Positions 11,530 through 22,688 of a stretch of DNA of 64,000 nucleotides are shown here, one piece after another (within the stretch, counting starts at the first letter, position 1; each line of letters starts with the position of its first letter). A program made the position numbers and the translations under genes. The stretch spans positions 631,501-695,500 of the forward strand of contig BROG01000299.1 of the NCBI GenBank assembly GCA_030159075.1. The letters are read 5' to 3'. Source of the DNA: Atrina japonica (Eukaryota > Mollusca > Bivalvia > Pterioida > Pinnidae). The notes under the pieces are model-generated. The model had not been told where the DNA came from. It worked only from the letters and a program-made list of their open reading frames with translations, and did no database searches.

Positions 11530-12250
11530 AATTAATAATACCAAAGTTATAGGTTTACAAAACATGTCAAAACAAATGCTAAAGACGATCGTTTGTCAAT
11601 AAGACTTCATGAATTGAGCTCAAATTTATTATAAATGTATATTCCAGAATTAAAAAAAAAATGCATCATACAAGGCAGAATAATAAATCTAAATGTCTTG
11701 AGAAATCAGTTGAAGAGTGCCCAGTATTAATTATAAATATTATAAACATAATACCAAAATTATAATGCTCAAGACGATATCGTTTCTGTCAATTAGACTT
11801 CATCATGAGCTCCAATTTGAAAAGTATGTGTATTTTCTAAAGATAAAGTGGTATCATACAAGGCCAAATAATATCTCTAAAAAGTATAGCCGAAATCCAT
11901 CTAAGAGTAACCACTGTAAAAAAAAAATGACTATCTTAGCTTTAAAATTTTTTTCGAATTCAAATGGTGTTAACAGTGCCAAATATTACTTTAGTATAAG
12001 ATGAACAGCTGGTACCGAAATACCAGATACTAGGTTTGTGTATACCCTCGGGGACTCAAACGGTCCACCAGCAGTGGCAACGACCTAGTGGTTATAAATA
12101 TTATAAACATAATACCAAAATTAAATGAATATCATACCTGCTGTGAAGTTTAGAATTTTAATGACAGTATCCTATCGAAATACTACTTAAGTATAAAATA
12201 ATCGGCTGATACCGTAATACCAGGTACTGGGTCTATGCATAAACCTAAAA
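11530..12250. repeat. ~361-bp repeat units in tandem (about 2.5 copies)
   Basis: A boundary motif TATAAATATTATAAACATAA occurs at about 11732 and 12094, followed each time by ATACCAAAATTA. Between them come AAGACGATATCGTTTC, CAAGGCCAAATAATA and a conserved end CCCTCGGGGACTCAAACGG...GTGGCAACGACCTAGTGG. Degenerate partial units lie on both sides (11560-11730 and 12124-12250). One more full unit is at 27002-27349. No coding sequence. It could be a satellite or the tandem core of a non-autonomous element. Bases 12251-12847 show nothing else. Confidence 0.65.
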
Positions 12251-12847
12251 TTTGATCCTATTCATAATGAGATACAACGTTTTAAGGATTGTTTTTCATT
12301 TTTTGAAAAATCAAAAACATGGAATATACATGCAATGGCTCATGGAAAAAAAATCTGTGCATCACTTATATATATTACCATTTTCTTTGATTCTGTAGTC
12401 AGCTGGTTACGAAATTTATTCAAGATAATTGACTTTTCGGGGGGGGGGGGAGGTTTTCATATGACGTAACAGCTAAATAGCTGTGTGTCAAGCATTGAAT
12501 ATACAACGCATCCGGTCTCTGTACTTGCAATGAAGGAAATTGAAGTCGGTATGTAAATGTAGAAATATGCGGCTGCAATTTTTTCAGTTTTATATTAAAA
12601 ACAAGTTCAGTGGATGTTTTTTACCTGATAATTTTCACTTCCATTAAGTTTTTGCCATTTTCACCTTAGGAAAGCGACAGAGGCGAAAATGTTCAGGTGT
12701 TCAGTAATTGGTTGCGTATTGTGTTTGTTGGTGTTTTCATATATGTTTGTTTATTTTGTTTAAATGTGTATATTTTGTCTCTGCTCATTTTTAGGAATAG
12801 TAATCTGGAAGTAGTCTAAAGAGAATATTAGATATATTTTTCAATTT

Positions 12848-13098
12848 TATTGGGGCCTCCGTGGCTGAGTTTAGACCATTGTCTTTCACTTCCATTCAGC
12901 ACAGGTTCGAGTCCCGCTGGAACCTAAAAGCTGATTTTTGTGAAAAATTTTGCCAGTTTACTTGCGGAAGGTCGGTGGTCTTTTCCCGGGTAAGGTAACC
13001 AGGTTATCTCTTTTCTATCATTAAAAATTGACCGCTATCAGTATAAATTAAAATTTCTTTTTGTGTGGCTTAAAACACTATTCAAAATTCAAATCTTA
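12848..13098 (+). mobile_element. tRNA-derived SINE
   Basis: GGCCTCCGTGGCTGAGTTTAG at 12852 is an A-box-like head and GGTTCGAGTCCCGC at 12904 a B box. A conserved body follows (TTTGCCAGTTTACTTGCGGA, then GGTAACCAGGTTATCTC), ending in ACACTATTCAAAATTCAAAT. Relatives at 10675, 14470, 21661, 33078, 39838 and 60666. Confidence 0.7.
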
Positions 13099-13489
13099 AA
13101 GTCTATAGAATTGGAAAACTAAATATTATCTTCATAAGCGACAAGATATCAAGCACGGATAACAAGAAATGCTTCCACTATGTTTTGTTTAATCATCAAC
13201 CCCTGAAAAAAGAAATGGACTCTTCTGTAAATCACTGATTTAGACCAGTCCAAATGTGTCTTAAGGGGTGAATGAGTTAAATTAAGGAATTTCCACGTTG
13301 ATTGTAATGTCCCAAAATCATTTAAGCATTTTTTGTTCTGCAAAGAATTGGTAACATTTTGGAGACGTGATAAGGAACATGTCGCCAATATCTATAGCAA
13401 CGCGCGCCTCGTTTTGGTAACATCGCTTGCAACGTATACAGTCAAACAGATCCTGGGATGTTTAAGATTTTATCCTTCTTTGCCACAAA

Positions 13490-14060
<571 letters not shown>

Positions 14061-14469
14061 CTTTTTTGTCCGTTTGACAAATTAATGCAGTGAAAAGAAC
14101 CTAGCACTTTATTGCCACGCCTTGTCAGTTCTAGGGTTATTAATAGGAACATAACATGCGACGTCAGTTATAGACATAGATTTGTTTGTTTGACATCTTG
14201 CATGATTTCACGTGATAAAACAATTGAACCTAATGGTGACCTTTTGTATGTAGAGGAAATAATCACGTTTTTTGTAGTACAGATTTTGGTGATCATTTGC
14301 TTTGATTTATTGTTTTCCATCCTGCCAAGAATTTTTCATTTATAAGAATTCACCAGTTTGAGGTGAAGTGCTACAATTTTTTATCTGTGCTATGGACTCT
14401 TATTAATGCAATGCAGGTTCTTTAACGTGCCATGCAGGATTACCTTGGCAGAACACTTTGAACCACTCT

Positions 14470-14660
14470 CTGTACACTCTCTGTACACAGGTACGAGTCC
14501 CGCTGGAACCTTAGCTGTCTTTGTGACAAAGTTTGCCAAATTACTTTCGGAAGGCTTATGATCTAATCCCGTGTAAATTGTAACCGGTTTCTCTCTTCCA
14601 CCATTAAAAACTGGCCGCAGCCATAGGACTGAAAAATTGTTGAGTGTGGCTTAAAACCCC
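14470..14660 (+). mobile_element. Truncated SINE
   Basis: Starts at the B box (GGTACGAGTCCCGCTGGAAC) and continues with TTTGCCAAATTACTTTCGGA, GTAACCGGTTTCTCTCTTCC and GAAAAATTGTTGAGTGTGGC, the body of the family complete at 12848. The A-box end is replaced by a short CTCTGTACA duplication. Confidence 0.55.
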
Positions 14661-14875
14661 TAACAACCAATTTACGCAAAATGCCTGACACGTGACCTCG
14701 GTTTTAAATTTCATCCAAGAGACATGACACTTATATTTCCTATGCTGAAAGCATGTGGCCATGGAACAGTCACTACCATTTAAAAAAGCTTTTTGTATGA
14801 CACGGTGCAGATACAGAACCTGGAACCTTCTGTTTACAAGTCGGACGTTCAACCACTAGCCATCGCGGGTCGTTT
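14661..14875 (-). mobile_element. SINE fragment, minus strand
   Basis: On the minus strand, ACCCGCGATGGCTAGTGGTTG at about 14870 is an A-box-like tRNA head. Downstream are TTCCAGGTTCTGTATCTGC and CACGTGTCAGGCATTTTG. Assigned from the head and the adjoining related SINE. Bases 14876-15260 contain AT-rich sequence and a short TA run. Confidence 0.4.
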
Positions 14876-15269
14876 TGTTGATTTTATTTCACCTTCAACA
14901 TGGGATACGGACTCCTCCATAGCACCTGGTTTTATATGATTAACCTTTTAAACCATTACGGGCCATAATAGACTTGTCTGAACAATAGAAAAGAGCATAC
15001 CATTTAGATACTTTTTGTTGGAAGAGTTAAAGGTACGCTAAGTACGTGTTAATTACTATAGCTCATATTAACAATTTTCCAGTTACTCGAAAAATTTTAT
15101 GATTGTGAAACAACTGAATTTGTCACGAATTTCGGTGAAAAGGGCAAATTTAAGGGCTAAGATAAATGTGTTACGGGAAGTAACTAGTAAATAGAAAATT
15201 AAGCAATACAAGTAATATAATAACATTATATATATATATATATACTATTATATCCATAAATCTTAAACA

Positions 15270-16125
15270 TCATTGTGATTCCCTGAGAGGCTAAAACTGA
15301 GATCAACGTCGAGAGAATTACGCAATTTAAGCCTGGCGGTGCGTAGGAGACATGTCATTCTAAGACTGAGACTGAGGCGAACACGTCGATGATGGAGGCT
15401 GAGTCCGGGGACAAAGCGGAGCAATAAAAGACGTTGATACCATTCATTTGAAGAAAATTCTGAGTCAATTTTGCTTTGTGCGCGCAGAATGCCTTGTTGA
15501 AAAACCAATCCACTACCTTGTCTATGCTGCTGCTTTAATTGTGCGAACACAGGCGGTTGATTGTCGTCTATATACCGTGAGCCAAAATTTGTGCTAATCG
15601 CACCCCAAACTATGACGCTACCTCCTCCGAATCTGACACATTATAGCGCACAATCGTCCACATGGCGTTCATGCACACGTTGGTAAACTCGAACTTTGCC
15701 GTCCGTTTTACTAACACTAAATCTGGATTCGTCAAAAAATCAAAACCCGTGTCCAAATTTGGCGATGATTGAACCTCTTTCTGATCCACTGGACACTGTT
15801 GCGTCGATGGCGTGGTTTAAGCTGTAAATCTTCTGCAACGAATCCCATGGCGTTTTAATATTCGAAAAACTGTTCTACGGTGAATTGCCCTACCATGATG
15901 TCCAATCATTTGCCTCTCCGTCATCGCAGCAGCCGTAAACCTATTCCGCAAACGGCGTTGCCATATGTACGAATGTTCACGTTGCGTTAACACAAACGGT
16001 CGAACAGTTCGTTGACAATCTTTTATGGATCCCGTTTGTTGATAACATCGTAACAACCGGCATATTTTAGAACAATAAGCATTAAATCGCCTTGCTACAT
16101 AACGTTGACTAACGCCTTGCACCAT
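15270..16125 (-). pseudogene. Tc1-type transposase, decayed
   Basis: The minus-strand N-terminus is intact for about 100 residues: a helix-turn-helix region (RRFNAYCSKICRLLRCYQQT), a basic GSIKD block, an LRNRFTAAAMTERQ segment and RTVFRILKRHGIRCRRFTA. This is the paired DNA-binding domain of Tc1-like elements. The frame is then lost near 15825. The first catalytic block (FDESRF), GGGSVIVWGAIS and RYIDDNQPPVF follow in shifting frames. The expected second catalytic Asp (QQDN) reads QQGN, and the NPIE block is decayed. The element cannot be active. I could not define its terminal inverted repeats. Confidence 0.8.
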
Positions 16126-16456
16126 ACCGAGTGCTTGATTTCACTATTCATTGCTTAAACGCGACATTGTCGAATTTTCTGATTTATTCTGATAGTGTTG
16201 CATCTGCCTACGAGATCAGGGTTCTTTTACGGCAAAAAACTGGCTTTTAGCTTTTCAATAACGTTTTTGAATAACGTCCGTAAAATTTCGTGCAATGCTG
16301 CTCCCATCGTGTTAACAATGAACACGAGCTATAGAGGTAATGGATTTTAAAAATCAGCAAGATGTATGATGAGGTAAGCTTGCAATCAATCATGAATTTA
16401 GATATGATAAAAAAATTTATTTGGAATAAGATAAGTGTTGCGTTTTTAAAGTTCGT

Positions 16457-16606
<150 letters not shown>

Positions 16607-17384
16607 CTAGATCTATGCGTTATGCAGCTTCATAACAGATTTCATTATTTTAGACCTTTTTCCGAATTATTCCATTAAGACATGGTTCGTAAAAATATGA
16701 TGCACATTCAATGAAAAATGTATCCTACATAACTTCCGTTTAATGTGTTTATCGCATAAGTGACCAGAAATACGTATTATGTACAGTTAAAGGAAAAGTA
16801 GCCTAAAGTAAAGGTATGACACTTGTCAACTTTACAAGGATGAACATTTACATGAACTTTTCTCCCACTCAAATGACCTGAAACAATATATCATTGAATG
16901 TCGTTTATGTAGATATTACGAAACCGGAAATCACGTAAGTCACATTTATGTTGACGTCAAGCGATGTGAGTACAATCTTGTCCACAAAACTGATTGGAAT
17001 GTGCTGACTAGATAAAGGTCTATTATTTTATATGTAACACGTATAATAAAGCCTAGAGACGATTTGATTGGCTTACGTGCAGCAAACTGAACTACTTTTA
17101 TTCACTACGTACGCATTCATCTGAAGGTTAACAATGACGTCACTTCATTCATCTGAAAGTTGACGATGACGTCATTTGGTGCTTGAGACGTCACTTGAAC
17201 TTGAATGGGGACAATCGAATAAAACATGTTGTGCAGATGATTTTAAAATTTTGTATTCAAAATGGCAATTTTGCTAATTTCAACATCTGATAAAGTATGC
17301 TTAGATGTAAATAAGTGTTTAGAATTTAGGATAAATGTATGTATTCAAATATAAGTAATATTTACAATCGATTACTCATGAAAG

Positions 17385-17504
<120 letters not shown>

Positions 17505-17778
17505 ATTTCCCGCAGCAGTCTCCCATATACCATAGTGTTAATCTAGACGGCGTTTACATCAGCTTTGACGTCGTTTATATCGGTTTATGATGTCACGCAA
17601 TGATATAACTCATTCTTCACATGAAGTCACACCAAAATACAGCATTCAGACAAACTCTGTACTTCACTTTTCTACCTTGAACTCTGCTTTTCCGTCATAA
17701 TATGACTGATCACGTATAAGGCGGGGTATTCGATTGCATTATTGTGTTTTTCAATTTGAGAACTATGATATATAAATA

Positions 17779-17974
17779 TAACGACTGAACGCTTGTCAGA
17801 TGCATTTATTGTAAATATGGATGTCGTTAGGGTGACAGATAAATATTTATGGCGCCCTATTTTGGGTGACAGATAAATATTCATGGCGCCCCAGCAGGCG
17901 CCATTCTATTTATCTGTCACCCAAATGGCATCCATATTGACAATCAATGCACTCTGACGAGCGTTCAGTCGTTA
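17779..17974. repeat. 196-bp hairpin with GGGTGACAGATAAATA subrepeats (copy 1)
   Basis: TAACGACTGAACGC (17779) pairs with GCGTTCAGTCGTTA (17961-17974). Inward, GTCAGATGCATTTATTGTAA pairs with TGACAATCAATGCACTCTGA, and GGGTGACAGATAAATA pairs with TATTTATCTGTCACCC. A second direct copy of the GGGTGACAGATAAATATTCA block lies next to the loop. The arms are about 80-90 nt and well matched. No coding sequence; MITE-like. Confidence 0.8.
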
Positions 17975-17987
17975 GGTGTGTATATAC

Positions 17988-18077
<90 letters not shown>

Positions 18078-18099
18078 TAAATTATATATCCATATTTAC

Positions 18100-18158
<59 letters not shown>

Positions 18159-18536
18159 GGCATGTGTATGTAATTGATAAATATTAAAATTAATAGGATT
18201 TCTGAAATTTGCGACTTTAGTTTGTCCTATAAACTTCGCACACGTGTTTTTTTTTTTCTGGATACTCCAGTTTCCTCCTCCATTAGTAATGAACCTCATG
18301 TCATCTATTGGATCGACATTGATATAAGTTTATGCGACTTGTTTGTTAATTGCTTTGAATTAGATAAATTTTATATATGCAGATGCCGTTAATAAATATA
18401 CAGCACGATAAAGCAGATGATAGCACCTGAGAGAAAAGCATTAAATTCTATGAATGAGATCACGAAATCAATAAATTATATTGTATTGTATTGTATTCAA
18501 ATATAAGTAATATTTACAATCGATTACTCATGAAAG

Positions 18537-18665
<129 letters not shown>

Positions 18666-18976
18666 TATGTATATTGTATATATATAAACATTTCCCGCAG
18701 CAGTCTCCCATATACCATAGTGTTAATCTAGACGGCGTTTACGTCAGCTTTGACGTCGTTTATATCGGTTTATGACGTCACGCAATGATATAACTCATTC
18801 TTCACATGAAGGCGGGGTCACACCAAAATACAGCATTCAGACAAACTCTGTACTTCACTTTTCTACCTTGAACTCTGCTTTTTCCGTCATAATAATATGA
18901 CTGATCACGTATAAGGCGGGGTATTCGATTGCATTATTGTGTTTTTCAATTTGAGAACTATGATATAAATATTAAT

Positions 18977-19187
18977 ATAACGAATTTGCGACTTGAACGT
19001 TTGTCAGATGCATTTATTGTAAATATGGATGTCGTTAGGGTGACAGATAAATATTTATGGCGCCCTATTTTGGGGTGACAGATAAATATTCATGGCGCCC
19101 CAGCAGGCGCCATTTCTATTTATCTGTCACCCAAATGGCATCCATATTGACAATCAATGCACTTTATGACGAGCGTTTAGTCGTTAG
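18977..19187. repeat. Hairpin with GGGTGACAGATAAATA subrepeats (copy 2)
   Basis: Same hairpin as at 17779-17974 in the second unit of the tandem duplication. The outer stem is weakened by a GAATTTGCGACTT insertion in the left arm, while the inner stem is intact. Confidence 0.75.
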
Positions 19188-19359
19188 GTGTGTATATACC
19201 TTGAATATATAATTATATGATCACGTATATATATATATTGTGTTTTTCAATTTGATATATATATATATATATATATAGATGCATATAAATATATGTCGTT
19301 ATATATATATATATATATAAATATGTGTGTGTGTGTGTATAAACGGGATCCATATTTAC

Positions 19360-19448
<89 letters not shown>

Positions 19449-19897
19449 CATGTGTATGTATATATTGATAAATTGATATTAAAATTAATAGGATTTCTGA
19501 AATTTGCGACTTTAGTTTGTCCTTTAAACTTCGCACACGTGTTTTTTTTTTCTGGATACTCCAGTTTCCTCCTCCATTAGTAATGAACCTCATGTCATCT
19601 TTTGGATCGACATTGATATAAGTTTATGCGACTTGTTTGTTAATTGCTTTGAATTAGATAAATTTTATATATGCAAATGCCGTTAATAAATATACAGCAC
19701 GATAAAGCAGATGATAGCACCTGAGAGAAAAGCATTAAATTCTATGAATGAGATCACGAAATCAATAAATTATATTGCCTCATCAATTACAATTCTCATA
19801 ATTCTGAATTATTCAATTAGTATTGTTCTAATTCTATGTCAGTATTGCATCATGATTCGCAATTACTGTGAAATATTAATTGCGTTTTGGAGCTAGA

Positions 19898-19910
19898 TAT
19901 ATATAAAAGG
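19898..19910 (+). promoter_or_regulatory. Alternative TATA box upstream of the peptide gene
   Basis: TATATATAAAAGG is a near-ideal TATA box 466 bp upstream of the start codon at 20376. A transcript from about 19930 running straight into 20376 would carry several upstream ATGs (one at 20165 in frame with the peptide), and the acceptor-like CTTTTTGTTTTCAAG just before 20376 would be left without a role. I therefore rank it below the spliced-leader model. Confidence 0.25.
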
Positions 19911-20375
19911 CAAATTGTAGATACAAATTTTATCAATTTTTATTAATGTACATTTGTGTTTTCACATGGGATCATGATAATAGTCTAATAAATATATACA
20001 TTATTCATAATCTATAGCTTAACCAAATTGTACGTTGAACAATTTCATAATTTCAGTTTTTCACACATATAAAAAGCATATTGGTGTTTTCATTATTCCA
20101 TCGCACACACATTTTTATAATCACTTCTACATGCCAAAAGTCCACAAACAGTTAATAATTTTATGAGTCGACGGATAAGTTGTAACGAAACCATAGGGAA
20201 TCGTCTCTTTTTGGTATATTACTATAATCCAGTGAATGACAGAGTCCCCTCTAAGGATTTCCATTCAGCTTTCATATATACTCTTTTACCAAAGTTTGGT
20301 ATTTTTCTTTTCATGACACTAACGCGAATGATAAAATGCTCATTGTATTTATATCTATTTCTTTTTGTTTTCAAG

Positions 20376-20572
20376 ATGCGATCTAGTCTTCTCGTTCTAA
20401 CCGTAGTTGCCATAGCATTGTTATTGTCCACATGTACACATGTCCAAGCGAAGAAAAGTGGATGTTTTGGTTGTATAAGGGAACTATTTACATGCAAAAG
20501 AAGACCCAAAGCTGTGAATTGTTGCGGTGAATACTTCGCATGTTCAAAGGCGTGTGGAAATACTAACGCCAG
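20376..20572 (+). CDS. Peptide gene, first coding exon
   Basis: Encodes the signal peptide and cysteines 1-7. It follows CTTTTTGTTTTCAAG, a good acceptor, and ends GCCAG|GTACGT, a good donor. Reading on into the intron gives only a short tail lacking the eighth cysteine, so the unspliced frame misrepresents the product. Bases 19779-20375 otherwise hold AT-rich sequence. Confidence 0.8.
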
Positions 20573-22612
20573 GTACGTAACCACTACCACAAGTCACGCA
20601 TATCAGCTGTATTAATACACCCCAATCTAATTTAAACATTACCTCTCCTCGCGTACGTTTTCTTTTTCTGATAATCATGTCATATTGGAGATCTAACGAA
20701 AACCGCCATGAGAGTCACATGTGATTGACCTCTTAGTCCTGTCGTGTTCGACCAATGAAAATGCAATTTACAAGATCTTGAAATGGGAAAAACCGAAAGT
20801 AGAGAATTCTTGGATCTTCCAAATACATTCGGATGTGACGATATTTTATTTTTAAAAAGGAGTTACATTTATTTACCATTCGATAAACAATCAAGATTTT
20901 AAGACCTCGTGGTGGTTTTCCTTAGATCACTCCCGCGGCATATCAGAGAGCGAGGGAGATGAGAGATCGATTTTATAGACAAACTAGCATAGCAAAAACA
21001 AAAACTGAACCTACAAATACAAAAACTGAAATATAAAAAGCACCGATACCAAGGTATTAATTTTCATGATGTTCATGATACAATATACAAAACCCATTAA
21101 CATCAAACACGGAACTGTGGAAATATAGAGGTGGGACCATGTGTCATGGAGGAATAAGCATACCCTGTAGACCGGTCACAACCATCGCGAGTCCACAATC
21201 AAATTCAAATTGAAAAATACGTGAGAAATAAATCCTCGTCGAAATTGTTAATGACGACTCATCAGCCGCTATCGAACAGGTAACTCAATATTTCATTTAG
21301 TGAAACAGTAATCGCAAACAAGGTCATTATGTCGACCGTAAAATTTTTGGAACGTTGCCATCAAGCGCGATTTTTTATATTCCTGTGACAAAAACTTGTC
21401 AGTCGAATTTTCACCAAAGTGCTTGATTAGGATAAGTTTGAAAGTTAAAAACACTGGATTGTTTTTGTCCGGAAAAATAATTTCGGTTTCTGAAAAAAAT
21501 CGAGTTACATGGTATAAATAGAATCAGTTTTACTGTAGAATATAGGGATACACAGGATGAACTACATTTTACAGTTATTGGCGGTAATGGAATTTTAAAT
21601 GAGTAAAAATTTCAAATGCAGATGAAAACATTTAATCATATATTCAATTCTGAAAGGAACGGTCTCCGTAACCGAGTTGGTAGAGAACCAGTTATTAAAT
21701 CACGAAGTCTCTCATCTCTAGTCAGCCTGGGTTTAAGCCCCAGTGGAACCTAATCCAATTGTATCAGAAAGTTTGTCAATTTTCTTTTGCAACTACAAAG
21801 GCACATGGTTAGCTGATGGTGTGTGCCAGAATTGATATTGTTACATTTTTAATGCTTTTTATAGTTTATGTTAACTTACTGAGCCATGTGGCCACAATTG
21901 AATTCATCCATTTCAAAGAATGGTATAGTTCACTGTCATAATTCAGGAATGCATTATTCAGAATCCAAAATTTACAGTAACTTGACATGCTATATAAACT
22001 TGTACATGCCTAATTTGTAATGTAACAGTAGACCATACCATTCATTGATTAGGGTGAGTCTAAATGTAACCAAAGGGTTTGATGACTTAAGTAAATGTAA
22101 GGGTACTGCCATTGAAGTGTTAATGGTAAGGGAATTCTTGATAATGTTGAAAACATTTGACAAGTCTGGGTGAGATCAGGTACCATGGAATTCTTAGCAT
22201 TCCTTGACGATCGGTCATACTCGGTGTGAGAGACTGAGGTCAACCACTATAAAAATAGAAGAAACACCCCTGATCACACGCAGTAAATATCATACAACAG
22301 CTGCTATTGAACTTGTAATTCAACATTTAAGATCGTTAAAATTGGTAATTATTAACACTAATATCGTGATATTTTATGACAGACAAACACATTATTATAA
22401 ATAGGTATCAAACTTCAATGAATTTGACTTTATTCTCGCAATGTCACCAGTGTTAAATAGGCTTGTCCAGTGTAAGACAGCGGTGTTATCTTTTTCTGCC
22501 TTTGTAACCCACAAGGAATCCATAACTCAGCTCGTGATCGTATAGTGTTTATTTTTCTTCCAGTGTGACACCAATAACACATACAGCCGACAGTAGCTTG
22601 TGTCAAAATGGT

Positions 22613-22688
<76 letters not shown>

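Noticed and set aside
20163..20615. Longer 150-codon version of the peptide starting at an upstream ATG
   Set aside because: It would place a non-signal sequence before the signal peptide and end in intron sequence lacking the eighth cysteine; acceptor and donor consensus sites at 20375 and 20573 fit the shorter exon.
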